Shown here piece by piece: positions 33,267-43,371 of a DNA stretch of 64,000 nucleotides. The position numbers were made by a program, and so were the translations under genes. Position 1 is the stretch's first letter. The number at the start of each line of letters is the position of its first letter. The stretch spans positions 2,639,272 to 2,703,271 of the forward strand of contig NZ_CP022314.1 of NCBI RefSeq assembly GCF_003352915.1, read 5' to 3'. Origin of the DNA: Arthrobacter sp. PM3 (GTDB lineage Bacteria > Actinomycetota > Actinomycetes > Actinomycetales > Micrococcaceae). A model generated the notes under the pieces. The model was not told where the DNA came from and ran no database searches. It saw only the letters and a list, made by a program, of their open reading frames with translations.

Positions 33267-33559
33267 CGCGGCGTGCCAGGGCAGCCGGGCCGCAACGCCA
33301 ATGCGGGCCACCCCCGGTCATCCCCACTGCTGGAGACGGGCCGGGAGTGACCCGCGCTGTTTCGGTGGCCTTCGTCCCACCAAGCGTGATCCCTTTGGGC
33401 CGGGCTGCGGTGCGGCCTGGCCCGGGTCAGCCCTGGCGGGCCCGGGGGAGCCTCGGCCGGACCGAGTTTCCTGAAGCCTGGGGAGCATCAGCCGCCGGAC
33501 CCGGTCCCAGACCCGTCCGGCCCCGACCGAGCCTGCACCAGCCCCGGACCCTCGCCCCA

Positions 33560-33790
33560 GACCGGGCCGGCCCCCAGACCGGCCCGGTCCGCCTGCGATG
33601 CGCCGGCCCGGTCCGCCTGCGATGCGCCGGCCCGGCCCGCCCGGCCCGGCCCACTTGCGCCGGCCCGGCCCGGCCCGCCGGCCCGGTCCGCCCGCCTGGC
33701 CCGGTCCGCCTGCGATGCGCCGGCCCGGCCCGCCGGCCCGGCCCACCCGGCCCGGCCCCCCCGCCTGCGGCGCGGCCGCGTGCGTCCGGC
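33560..33790. repeat. Low-complexity GGCCCG-rich repeats
   Basis: This stretch is dominated by CGGCCCGG and by GTCCGCCTGCGATGCGCC, which recurs with small changes (about 33587, 33611 and 33706). All frames are open because of the composition, but the translations are simple Pro/Gly/Ala/Arg repeats. It abuts the 3' end of the protease gene. The part between 33270 and 33560 is GC-rich with no feature I can name. Confidence 0.7.
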
Positions 33791-33801
33791 GGGAACGAAG
33801 A

Positions 33802-34818
33802 CTAGGACGCGGCCGCCGTCGAGTAGGCCTGCTGGATCACGGAGCCCCAGTACGGGCCGTACATCGTGGTGGAGTTGCTGCCGTAGCCGTAGCTGTTCAC
33901 CGAGTTCTGGTAGCCGGAGGAGCTGGTGCCAATGAACCACGGACCGCCCGAGGAGCCGCCGGTCATGTTGCACGGGATGCCCTGGGTGTTGAACTGCGGG
34001 TTGTAGGGATCGTTCGTGGCGGTGCCGGAGCAGCTCTTGAGGGATTCACCGTTGAAGGGCGCCGCGGCGGGGTAGCCGAAGGACTTGTAGCTCAGGCCGC
34101 GGGCCGCGTTGAACTGCAGCCCGGAGCCGCCCACGACGTCCGTCAGGTACTGGCCGTTGAGGGTCGACATCACGGCGAAGCCGGTGTCGTAGGTCATGTC
34201 GCCCCCGGAGCTCCACTGGGTGGGGGCGTACAGGGCCCTGGCCGTCCACTTGCCGTAGGGGGCCGAGCCGTTGAGATAGGCCGGGACGAACGTGAACTTG
34301 GTCGCGAAGGCGCCCGGGCCCTCATTGACGCAGTGCCCGGCGGTGGAGACGGTGCTCTTGTTGCCGGAGGAGACCGAGTTGCCCGAGCACACATAGTTGG
34401 TGCCGCCGAGCGTGAAGAACACCTTGCCGATATGCGGAACGGGGGATTCGCTGGCGTTGGCCTTGGTCTGCAGGGTCTGGGACTGCTGCGCCTTGGACTG
34501 CTGCGTCGGTGCGGTTGCCTCGAACGTGCTCGGGGCGGCACCCTCCAGCAGTGCCGCCGCGGAGTTCGATGACTTCCCGTTGCGCTTCATGGCCTTGTCC
34601 GCCAGGACGTCGCCGGGGACGGCGTTTCGCATGCGCTCGGCGGTCCAGTACTCGGCCGCTCCCGTTTCGGTGACGGTGTGGCTGGTGACGTCGGAGGCGG
34701 GTGCCGGTGCCTTGGCCGGCGCGGGAGAGGCGGTGGCCGCCCCCGCAGCACTCAGGGCCAGCAGTGCCGCGGCCGAAAGGGTCAGCAGACTGGTGGCCAG
34801 AGTCTTGGGTGTTCTCAT
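33802..34818 (-). CDS. Secreted trypsin-like serine protease
   Basis: This 338-residue protein has a signal peptide (about 1-30, ending AATASPAPA) and a pro-region (about 31-125, Ala/Ser/Gln-rich), then a chymotrypsin-fold peptidase: His162 in STAGHCV, Asp211 in MTYDTGFAV and Ser290 in GGSSGGPW. Cysteine pairs around 144/163 and 263/283 fit extracellular disulfides. The triad is complete, so it should be active outside the cell. It resembles glutamyl-endopeptidase-type or Streptomyces trypsin-like enzymes; specificity is unknown. It reads on the minus strand away from icd. A TTGACA box lies on the minus strand at 34917-34912, but a good -10 is not evident. Confidence 0.92.
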   Translation of the reverse strand: MRTPKTLATSLLTLSAAALLALSAAGAATASPAPAKAPAPASDVTSHTVTETGAAEYWTAERMRNAVPGDVLADKAMKRNGKSSNSAAALLEGAAPSTFEATAPTQQSKAQQSQTLQTKANASESPVPHIGKVFFTLGGTNYVCSGNSVSSGNKSTVSTAGHCVNEGPGAFATKFTFVPAYLNGSAPYGKWTARALYAPTQWSSGGDMTYDTGFAVMSTLNGQYLTDVVGGSGLQFNAARGLSYKSFGYPAAAPFNGESLKSCSGTATNDPYNPQFNTQGIPCNMTGGSSGGPWFIGTSSSGYQNSVNSYGYGSNSTTMYGPYWGSVIQQAYSTAAAS

Positions 34819-35011
34819 GGGTGTCCTAACCGGTGGAAAGCGGGGCGGCCGCCGTTGGCAGCCGTTGGATGGAACGAAACTACGGCAGTTTGACTAATCT
34901 GTAAAGTCATTTGTCAATTCTTGTTATGCCGCGTTGCGGGGTCACGCATCCGCCCGCGCACGACGCCGGTAGGCGTCTTTGGGGGCACCTCGGGTAAGTT
35001 AGAGGGGTTGA

Positions 35012-37285
<2,274 letters not shown>

Positions 37286-37325
37286 TGACGCTGACCAAGT
37301 AGCACCGGCCTGCTGTCGGACAGTA

Positions 37326-37360
37326 CAACGCCCCGCTTCCCGATGGGAAGCGGGGCGTTG
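37326..37360 (+). terminator. Perfect 16-bp hairpin after icd
   Basis: Arms 37326-37341 and 37345-37360 pair perfectly (core CGCCCCGCTTCCC / GGGAAGCGGGGCG) with a 3-nt loop. It is followed by three near copies of GCCGGCTCAGCGTT (37367-37400). Confidence 0.8.
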
Positions 37361-37401
37361 CGCGCTGCCGGCTCAGCGTTGCCGGCTCAGCGTTTGCCGG
37401 T

Positions 37402-38037
37402 TTAGCGGTCGCTGCCTGGCCGGAAGGGCGAGTCCGGCGCCAGGTCGGGGTCGGCGTCGACGTTCCGGAAGGTCGGCGCTCCGCCGTAGTCGACTTCCTC
37501 CTCCAGCGGCACCGCCGTCGTCGCCTCAGGGCTGGTTCCGGCACCCGCCACGCCCGCAACGCGGGCGCCGCCGTCAACCGTTGCGCCGCCGTCGATGGTT
37601 CCGCGCCAAGCGCCGGTCTCGGCGTCGCGGTCCTCAATGAATGCCTTGAACTTCTTCAGGTCCGAGGCGACCTGCCGCGAATCGAGCCCGACGGCGGCAC
37701 CGAGTTTCTCGGCCGCGGTGTCCGGTTCCCAGGTGAGCTCGACACTGACGCGGGTTGCGCCGGCGCTGGCCGGTTCGAAGCGGACGGTGCCGGCGTTGAC
37801 CGGCTCGTCGAGGCTTCCCCACGCGACCAGCCGGTCTGGTTCCTGGGCGGTGATCCGGGCGTCGTACTCGCGCTTCACGCCGCCGATGCTGGTCTTGAAA
37901 TGGACGGTGGTGTCATCGAGCTGGGTGACGGAATCGACCCCGCTCATGAAGTGCGGGAAGTCTTCGAACTGGGTCCACTGGTTGTAGGCCTGGGTGAGCG
38001 GGACATTGACTTCAATGGATTCCTGGACAGTTGCCAT
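37402..38037 (-). CDS. SRPBCC family protein (polyketide cyclase/dehydrase-like)
   Basis: About 211 residues. The first 150 form a START/Bet v1-like fold: MATVQESIEVNVPLTQAYNQWTQFEDFPHFMSGVDSVTQLDD is typical of the cyclase/dehydrase branch, with DRLVAWGSLDEPVNAGTVRF and RVSVELTWEP later. The last 60 residues are a disordered Gly/Ala/Asp/Pro tail. These proteins bind a hydrophobic ligand in a cavity; in soil actinobacteria they often appear among stress-related genes. The ATG at 38037 has AGGAGT upstream; a longer frame has no ribosome site. It is tail-to-tail with icd. Confidence 0.87.
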   Translation of the reverse strand: MATVQESIEVNVPLTQAYNQWTQFEDFPHFMSGVDSVTQLDDTTVHFKTSIGGVKREYDARITAQEPDRLVAWGSLDEPVNAGTVRFEPASAGATRVSVELTWEPDTAAEKLGAAVGLDSRQVASDLKKFKAFIEDRDAETGAWRGTIDGGATVDGGARVAGVAGAGTSPEATTAVPLEEEVDYGGAPTFRNVDADPDLAPDSPFRPGSDR

Positions 38038-38181
38038 GCGTTCATCACTCCTGCAGTCGGCGGACCGGGGCCCGCGGTTCTGATGGTCGTAGCGCTTCAC
38101 AGCACCTGTCCACGCTAACGTGAATTCCGGAAAATAGTAAGCCTGCTGACGAAAAGCCTTGTCGGCGGGGCGGCTGGAGCC

Positions 38182-38652
38182 CTATCCCTTACCCTTGCCT
38201 TTCCCCTTGGCTTTGCCGTCGGCCGGAGCAGGGGCCGGGGCGACGGCGGCTGCTGCGGCGCGCTCGGCTGCAGCTTTGTCAGCAGCGGCTTTGTCGGCCG
38301 CCGCCTTCTCCGCCGCGGCCTTGGCGGCGGCGGCCTTCTCCGCTGCGGCTTTGTCCGCCGCAGCCTTTTGCGCGGTCAGATCCGCCCGGACGGCGTCGAT
38401 CGACGACTTGATGCTTTGGTGGCGCCTGAAGGACACTTCGCCGTTCGCGGCGGCGGCATCCAGGGTGGTGAGCAGCCCGTCAAGGAGTTTCAGGGAGGCG
38501 GCAGGGTCACTGGCCGCGGCCGCCTTGCTGACGGCCAGGACCTGGGACTGCAGCTGCTGGGCCGCGTCGCGGCCCAGGTCGGGCGCGGGGGCACCGCAGC
38601 CGGCCAGGGCTGCGGCGAGCAGGACTGCGGTGATGGCAAGCGGGCGGCTCAT
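38182..38652 (-). CDS. Ala/Lys-rich lipoprotein coupled to a Ser/Thr kinase
   Basis: This 156-residue lipoprotein has the lipobox LAGC (Cys19). A first helical half (QQLQSQVLAVSKAAAA region) is followed by a long, regular helix of KAAADKAAAEKAAAAK repeats (about 95-135) and a GKAKGKGKGKG end. Such Ala/Lys helices are rod-like or wall-binding, and the basic tail may contact DNA-like or teichoic polymers; that is inference. The start ATG overlaps the kinase stop as ATGA, so the two are translationally coupled and probably work together, for instance as an extracellular partner of the kinase. Confidence 0.82.
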   Translation of the reverse strand: MSRPLAITAVLLAAALAGCGAPAPDLGRDAAQQLQSQVLAVSKAAAASDPAASLKLLDGLLTTLDAAAANGEVSFRRHQSIKSSIDAVRADLTAQKAAADKAAAEKAAAAKAAAEKAAADKAAADKAAAERAAAAAVAPAPAPADGKAKGKGKGKG

Positions 38653-39923
38653 GGTTCCACGCTCTTCTGCAGCTCTTTCAGGTGGTCCCCGAGCGGCCCC
38701 GTGACGGTGGGGTAGGGGACGACGTCGGCGGGGGCCGGGGTGGTCAGGCTGACCAGGATCGCGGTGCCCAGGGCGAGGAGGGTGACGACGCCGAGCACAA
38801 GGGCCATGCGCGTGCGGCGCCGGGCGCCGCGGAACCAAGCGGTTCCGCGCGACCAGGCGGCTCTCCGGGATGTCGCGGGACGGCGGCGCGGCCGCGGCGG
38901 CAGCGGGCCTGTGCCCGGCGTGGACAGCGGACGTGTCCCCGCCGCGGCGGCCGCACCGGTTCCGGTTCCGACAGCGGCCCTGGTCCGGTAACCGTGGCGT
39001 GGCCTGCGGGCCGGTTGTGCCGGCAGGGGCGGGAGCACCCGGGTGGGTTCCTCCTTGAGCTGCCCCGGCAGGGACCCAGGGGAGACGAGGGCGTGGCGCA
39101 GGGCTGACTCAAGTTGGGCGGCGGAGGGCCTGTCCAGCGGGTCCAGGGCGGTCATGGCCCGGATGAGCCGGGCCCACTCGGCGGGCACCTCCTCCGGTAT
39201 GGCGGGGGCGCGGTGCAGCCGGGCGACGGCGGATTCGACGGCGCTTCCGGGGTATTCGACCTCGCCTTTAAGGCATTCGAGGAGCACCAGGCCCAGGGAG
39301 TAGATGTCGCTTGCCGGTCCGAGGTCGGCGCCCCGGGCCTGTTCCGGGCTGAGGTACGCTGCGGTGCCGACCATGGTTCCGGTGGCGGTCAGCCGGGTGC
39401 CGTCCATGATCCGGGCGATGCCGAAGTCGGTGAGCTTGGGACGCAGCGGTTCGCCCGGCCGGACCGGCACGAGGAGGACGTTGGCGGGTTTGATGTCCCG
39501 GTGGACGATCCCCAGCCCGTGGACGTAGGCGAGGGCGTCGGCGATTCCGGCCCCGACCACAGCCAGCTCGTCCAGCGGCAGCGCGCTGTGCCGGATCCTG
39601 CTGCGCAGGTCCTGGCCGTCCACGAGCTCCATGGTCAGGAAAGGGCGGGGTTCGTCGGGAATGCGGGTGTCCGTCCCGGCGTCGAACAGTGTCACCAGAC
39701 TTGGATGGTTCAGCGTCGCGAGGAGCTGGATTTCGGCTTCCTGCCGGCGGAGCTCGTCGGGATCCGCTGACTGCGGTGCGAAGAGCTTCAGTGCCACGTC
39801 CCGGCCCAGGTTCAGGTCCTTGGCGGTGTAAACCGAGGCCATGCCGCCCCGGCCAATCACGTCCCCCAGCTGGTAGCGGCCGCCCAGGGGTTCAGCCTTG
39901 ACGCCGTTGGGCGAAGTCTCCAC
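38649..39923 (-). CDS. Membrane Ser/Thr protein kinase (Hanks type, PknB-like)
   Basis: This 424-residue protein has an N-terminal kinase domain (about 15-275): glycine loop GRGGMASV (24-31), Lys46 in VALKLF, HRDIKPAN (141-148, Asp143), DFG (166-168) and SPEQARG (192-198). A basic Pro/Arg-rich juxtamembrane segment (about 290-370) is followed by one membrane helix (about 374-394) and a short outer tail of about 30 residues with no PASTA repeats. All catalytic residues are present. It is followed without a gap by the lipoprotein gene (ATGA overlap). It should sense something at the envelope and phosphorylate cytosolic targets. Confidence 0.93.
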   Translation of the reverse strand: METSPNGVKAEPLGGRYQLGDVIGRGGMASVYTAKDLNLGRDVALKLFAPQSADPDELRRQEAEIQLLATLNHPSLVTLFDAGTDTRIPDEPRPFLTMELVDGQDLRSRIRHSALPLDELAVVGAGIADALAYVHGLGIVHRDIKPANVLLVPVRPGEPLRPKLTDFGIARIMDGTRLTATGTMVGTAAYLSPEQARGADLGPASDIYSLGLVLLECLKGEVEYPGSAVESAVARLHRAPAIPEEVPAEWARLIRAMTALDPLDRPSAAQLESALRHALVSPGSLPGQLKEEPTRVLPPLPAQPARRPRHGYRTRAAVGTGTGAAAAAGTRPLSTPGTGPLPPRPRRRPATSRRAAWSRGTAWFRGARRRTRMALVLGVVTLLALGTAILVSLTTPAPADVVPYPTVTGPLGDHLKELQKSVEP

Positions 39924-40074
39924 GGTCTCGCACGTACCTTCCCGGTGCGCCGCGGCGGCGCCCCCACAGCATAATACGGGGCCGGGTATCTACTGCCGAC
40001 ACGCGCGGCCCGTGTCGGACGGTCAAACGGCACGCAACGTGCCGGATTTCACGGCCTGCGGTTCCTGCGCGTAA

Positions 40075-40152
40075 GGGCCCTGCCGCCGGAGCCGGTGCAT
40101 GCCGTTGGGTCCCCCAGCGGACCCAACGACCTCGCTCCGGCGGCAACGGGCC
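40075..40152. repeat. Nested palindrome (stem within stem)
   Basis: Outer arms GCCGCCGGAGC (within 40081-40092) and GCTCCGGCGGC (within 40134-40145) pair perfectly over 12 bp, with a partly paired GGGCCC/GGGCC extension outside. Inside lies an independent 10-bp hairpin, CGTTGGGTCC (40103-40112) with GGACCCAACG (40119-40128). A separate 7-bp hairpin is at 40028-40044. The surrounding 477-bp spacer (39924-40400), between the kinase start and the Pro-rich gene's end, has no gene I can support. Confidence 0.7.
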
Positions 40153-40367
40153 TTCGTCTGGAGCGGCGCCGCGGGCTACGGCGGGCGCGGCCCGCACCCC
40201 GGGCGCGGTTGCGCGCCGGAGTGCTCCGGATGGGCGGGGTGCTGTTCTGCGGGTGTAGGCGGATTCAGCGTGGCTGTCAGCGGGGTGCCGGAAACCCGGC
40301 GGCGGACGGTCGAGTCCATTGGGAAATCTCCTGAATGACTGTCGAGGGGCGGCGAAGGCAGCCCGAG

Positions 40368-40398
40368 GGGCCGTGCTCTGTGGAGGCAGAGACGGCCC
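40368..40398 (-). terminator. Bulged hairpin after the Pro/Ala-rich protein gene
   Basis: GGGCCGTGCTCTG (40368-40380) pairs with CAGAGACGGCCC (40387-40398) with a one-base bulge, immediately beyond the stop codon of the minus-strand gene at 40401. It lacks a T-run. Confidence 0.5.
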
Positions 40399-40400
40399 GA

Positions 40401-41735
40401 CTAGTCAGGAGAAGAACCGGGATCCGCGCAGACGGCGGCGTAGTCGTGCTGGAGCGGACCGGTGACGGGATCGGTCCCGGTGGCGGGGACGTGGAAGTGC
40501 AGGCCGGGCATCCAGGCGGCCGTGCCGGCCGGCGTGTTGCCGGAGTGACCGCTGCCGGAGCCCGATCCCGGTGCAGGGGGCAGTGCTTCAGGCGCCGGCA
40601 GGCCCGTGCCGCCGTGCCAGGGGCTTGGGCCGGGGCTGTCGGGGGAGGCCGGCGCGCCCGGGCCGGGAGGCGGCTCTGCGTGCGGGGCCGCAGCCGCCTG
40701 GACCGGGGCTGGTACGGGGGCGGGTTTGGTCGGCAGCCAGCCGGAGTACGTGACCGGCATTAGGGCCGGGCGGTAGGTCGCAATGGCCGTCGCAGGGGCG
40801 GCGGGAAGAACTGCAGGGGGTGCCCCCGGGGTGGCGGCCTTGGCGGCGTCTGTCTTTGGTGAGGCAACGTCAACCGCCGGAAGCGGCGCCGTCGGGGCAT
40901 CGGGGAGTGCGGCGGCGGGTGGGGCGTCGCCCGGGGAGTCGTCGCCCGGGAGCGTGCCGACGACGTCCCCCGGCAATGGCGTACCGGGATCGGCCGGGAG
41001 CCCAGCGTCAACCGGTGACCCAGTGCCCGGACCGGCGGGGTCAGGAACTTCGGGGATGGGAGCAACGGGGTCGGGAACTCCGGGGACGGGAGCACCGGGG
41101 TCGGGGATTCCGGGGGCCGGAGCTGCGGGGTCCGCCACCGGCGGAACGCCTCCGGTACCCGCCTCAGCGCCCGGGGCAGCCACGGGCGCGGCGGGGATGG
41201 CGGGGGCGGGGCCGGCGGGGGCCGGGTCTGCCGGGAGCGGCTCTGCGGGGATCTCTGCCGGCGGCACGCTGCCGGCGCCCGGCGCGGCAGACCCGGGCAC
41301 AGCCCCGGTCACGGCAAGGCCCGGCGTCGGTGAACCAGGGGGTACCGGATCCGGGACCGGGTGTGCCAGTGCAGGCGACGCCGTGTCCGGGACGGAAACC
41401 GCCGGCTCAGCGCCGCCCGGCACAACGTCAGTGGGCTCGTCGGCGGCTGACACAGCGTCCGCCGTCCACGCGACCGTAGGGGCCGGGAGGATATCCAGAG
41501 CCACCTGGGCGCCGTCAAGTGCGGGAACCGGGAAGTCGTCGGCGTCAGTGCATTCGACGGCCGAGACGGCCTTCGCGGCGTCGGCTGCGGGCCCGTAAAG
41601 GGTGCAGCCGGCGTCGGCCTGCGCGGCTGTTCCGGACAGCATTAGCCATGCGGCGCCGGCGGCGGCGGCCAGGAGGACGCGGCGCAGGGGGCGGCAGGCG
41701 CGGGCCGCGCGGGAGGACGATGCTGCTGGATCCAT
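40401..41735 (-). CDS. Secreted Pro/Ala/Gly-rich protein of unknown function
   Basis: This 444-residue protein has a signal peptide (about 1-41, basic start then LLAAAAGAAWLMLSGTAAQADA). The mature N-terminus has two cysteines (GCTLYGP, VECTDAD), and the very end has one more (YAAVCADPG). The middle (about 95-300) is low-complexity, rich in Pro, Ala, Gly, Asp and Val, with loose repeats of the form PGxPDPxxPxPxV. No known domain is visible. It would be extended and probably wall-associated or exported. The opposite strand is also open because of the composition, but only this strand has a signal peptide and ribosome site. Confidence 0.72.
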   Translation of the reverse strand: MDPAASSSRAARACRPLRRVLLAAAAGAAWLMLSGTAAQADAGCTLYGPAADAAKAVSAVECTDADDFPVPALDGAQVALDILPAPTVAWTADAVSAADEPTDVVPGGAEPAVSVPDTASPALAHPVPDPVPPGSPTPGLAVTGAVPGSAAPGAGSVPPAEIPAEPLPADPAPAGPAPAIPAAPVAAPGAEAGTGGVPPVADPAAPAPGIPDPGAPVPGVPDPVAPIPEVPDPAGPGTGSPVDAGLPADPGTPLPGDVVGTLPGDDSPGDAPPAAALPDAPTAPLPAVDVASPKTDAAKAATPGAPPAVLPAAPATAIATYRPALMPVTYSGWLPTKPAPVPAPVQAAAAPHAEPPPGPGAPASPDSPGPSPWHGGTGLPAPEALPPAPGSGSGSGHSGNTPAGTAAWMPGLHFHVPATGTDPVTGPLQHDYAAVCADPGSSPD

Positions 41736-41875
41736 GCGCGCACCCCCGCTCCCGGACGACTGGATAAGTGCCTACAGGGTAAGTCGGCCCTGAGGGGCGA
41801 GTCCAGAGCGGAACTGAAACTGTAGGCATACCGAGACCCGGCGCAGGGGCGGGGCCGGAGGCCGGGGGGACCTGC

Positions 41876-42946
41876 TCAGCGGGCGTCGTTCGGGTAGCTG
41901 ACCCCGAGCTGTGCGCGCACGCCGTCGAAGAGCCGCATGGTGTTCAAGGAGTCCTCCAGTGGCATGACCGGGCTTTCGGTGAGCCCGTGCTGGATGCACC
42001 GCGTGACTTCGCGGAGCTCGTAGGTGTAGCCCCGCCCCACTACCGTGAACCGCTCGGTCCGGGGATCATCGAAACCGACCCTGACCAGCAGTTCCTTCGG
42101 GTTGTTGATGGACCCGGATGTCTGGAGAAAGCCCTTGCTGCCGGCCACGGTGGCCGTGCGGGGTCCATGCGCCAGCAGGGATGAGGTCAGCTGGGCCTGG
42201 GCGCCATGGTGGTAGCCCAGGGTCAGGGCGTTCTGGGCGTCGACGCCGTCGTCGTTGAGCCAGCCGGTGGCGCTGACTGTTTGCGGGAAGCCCAGGGTAC
42301 CGAGCGCCCAGAGCAGCGGGTAGACCGTCAGGTCCAGCAGGGCGCCGCCGCCGTCCCTGGGTGCCCAGAGCCGGGAGCCGGGGGAGTACGGTGCCGGGAA
42401 GCCGAGATCGGCTCCGACCCACTTGACCTCTCCGATCTCACCCGAGCCAGCGATCTCGAACGCCCGCTGCATGCTGGGCAGGAACCGGCTCCACACGGCC
42501 TCCATGAGGAACAACCCGTTGGCCCGGGCCACCGCGATCAGCTCGGCGGCTTCCCGGGCGTTGATGGTGAGGGCTTTCTCACACAGCACGTGCTTGCCGG
42601 CGGTGAGGGCGGCGAGGGCGATCTCGTGGTGGTGGGCGTGCGGCGTGGCGACATAGACGACGTCGACCGCGTCGTCCGCGAGCAGACGCTCGTAACCGCT
42701 GGCGCCGTCGTGGTCTCCGTAGGCGCGGACAAAGCCGTAGTCCGCCGCGAACGCGTCGGCGGCTGCCTGGGTGCGGGAACTGACAGCGTACAGTTCGGCA
42801 TCGGCCAGGAGTTCAAGGTCGCGGGTGACGGCTGCGGCGATGCCGCCGGTGGCGATGATTCCCCACCGCAGCCGGGCGCCGGTGGCGGTGCGGGGGTCCT
42901 GGTCGGGCTGGCTGAACAGCCACGGCTTTGCGATGAGGGCAGACAT
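41876..42946 (-). CDS. Gfo/Idh/MocA family NAD(P)-dependent oxidoreductase
   Basis: This 356-residue protein has an N-terminal Rossmann fold (RWGIIATGGIAAAV, 28-40), ATPHAHHHEIALAALTAGKHVLCEKALTIN (100-129) with the family Glu123-Lys124 pair (EKA rather than EKP), and a C-terminal GFO_IDH_MocA beta-sheet domain. Family members oxidise or reduce sugars, inositols and dihydrodiols, or act in glycosidic chemistry; the substrate here is unknown. It is monocistronic, with the 32-bp repeat array just upstream. Confidence 0.92.
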   Translation of the reverse strand: MSALIAKPWLFSQPDQDPRTATGARLRWGIIATGGIAAAVTRDLELLADAELYAVSSRTQAAADAFAADYGFVRAYGDHDGASGYERLLADDAVDVVYVATPHAHHHEIALAALTAGKHVLCEKALTINAREAAELIAVARANGLFLMEAVWSRFLPSMQRAFEIAGSGEIGEVKWVGADLGFPAPYSPGSRLWAPRDGGGALLDLTVYPLLWALGTLGFPQTVSATGWLNDDGVDAQNALTLGYHHGAQAQLTSSLLAHGPRTATVAGSKGFLQTSGSINNPKELLVRVGFDDPRTERFTVVGRGYTYELREVTRCIQHGLTESPVMPLEDSLNTMRLFDGVRAQLGVSYPNDAR

Positions 42947-42966
42947 GGTGCCATCTTCTCACCCGC

Positions 42967-43062
42967 CTGCGGGAGGGTTGGGATTTTGGCTGCGGGAGCT
43001 GCGGGAGGGTTGGGGTTTTGGCTGCGGGAGCTGCGGGAGGATCGGTGGGGATCCTCCCGCAG
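42967..43062. repeat. Three 32-bp repeats ending in a hairpin
   Basis: CTGCGGGAGGGTTGGG-type units start at 42967, 42999 and 43031, a 32-bp period. The third copy changes to CTGCGGGAGGAT and pairs perfectly with ATCCTCCCGCAG at 43051-43062 (12 bp, 8-nt loop), so the array ends in a terminator-like hairpin after the 72-residue gene. The period and the GGGAGGATC core recall the array at 109-284. Confidence 0.8.
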
Positions 43063-43134
43063 CGCCCCGGTTCACCGTTCGGCGACGTCGAGTTTGTTGC
43101 CGATCGGCGTTTCCCGCCCGACCGCCATGCCTGG

Positions 43135-43353
43135 TCAGGCTGCCTGGTGCGCCCAGCTCTCACACGTGATTCCGACGGGGACGGCGTCGCTCAGCTCGAC
43201 ACTGAAGGAATCATGGGAGTGCCGGGTGACGAGGATGCCCCGGCGCCGCTGCAGCCCCCAGATGCGGAGCGATTCGACGGCAGCATTGATTTGCCGCTCC
43301 ATGCTCGGGCGGTCCACGGCAGTGAAGGCGATGCGGGAGAAGGGGTGGTTCAT
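43135..43353 (-). CDS. Small protein of unknown function downstream of mmsA
   Basis: This 72-residue protein begins MNHPFSRIAFTAVDRPSMERQINAAVESLRIWG and ends HSHDSFSVELSDAVPVGITCESWAH. It is basic and mixed alpha/beta with no membrane segment. The frame, AGGAAA ribosome site and position 18 bp after the methylmalonate-semialdehyde dehydrogenase stop support a real, co-transcribed gene. I recognise no family. The closing GITCES may be a conserved tail. Confidence 0.7.
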   Translation of the reverse strand: MNHPFSRIAFTAVDRPSMERQINAAVESLRIWGLQRRRGILVTRHSHDSFSVELSDAVPVGITCESWAHQAA

Positions 43354-43371
43354 AGCAGTTTTCCTAGCGGA

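Noticed and set aside
33170..33805. Plus-strand 211-residue open frame in the repeat-rich spacer
   Set aside because: Its translation follows the GGACATG and GGCCCG repeats (simple Pro/Ala/Arg/Gly), no ribosome site or domain is seen, and neighbouring frames are equally open.
40783..41598. Plus-strand Gly/Ser/Pro-rich frame opposite the secreted Pro/Ala-rich gene
   Set aside because: Both strands are open because of low complexity; only the minus strand has a signal peptide, ribosome site and terminator.
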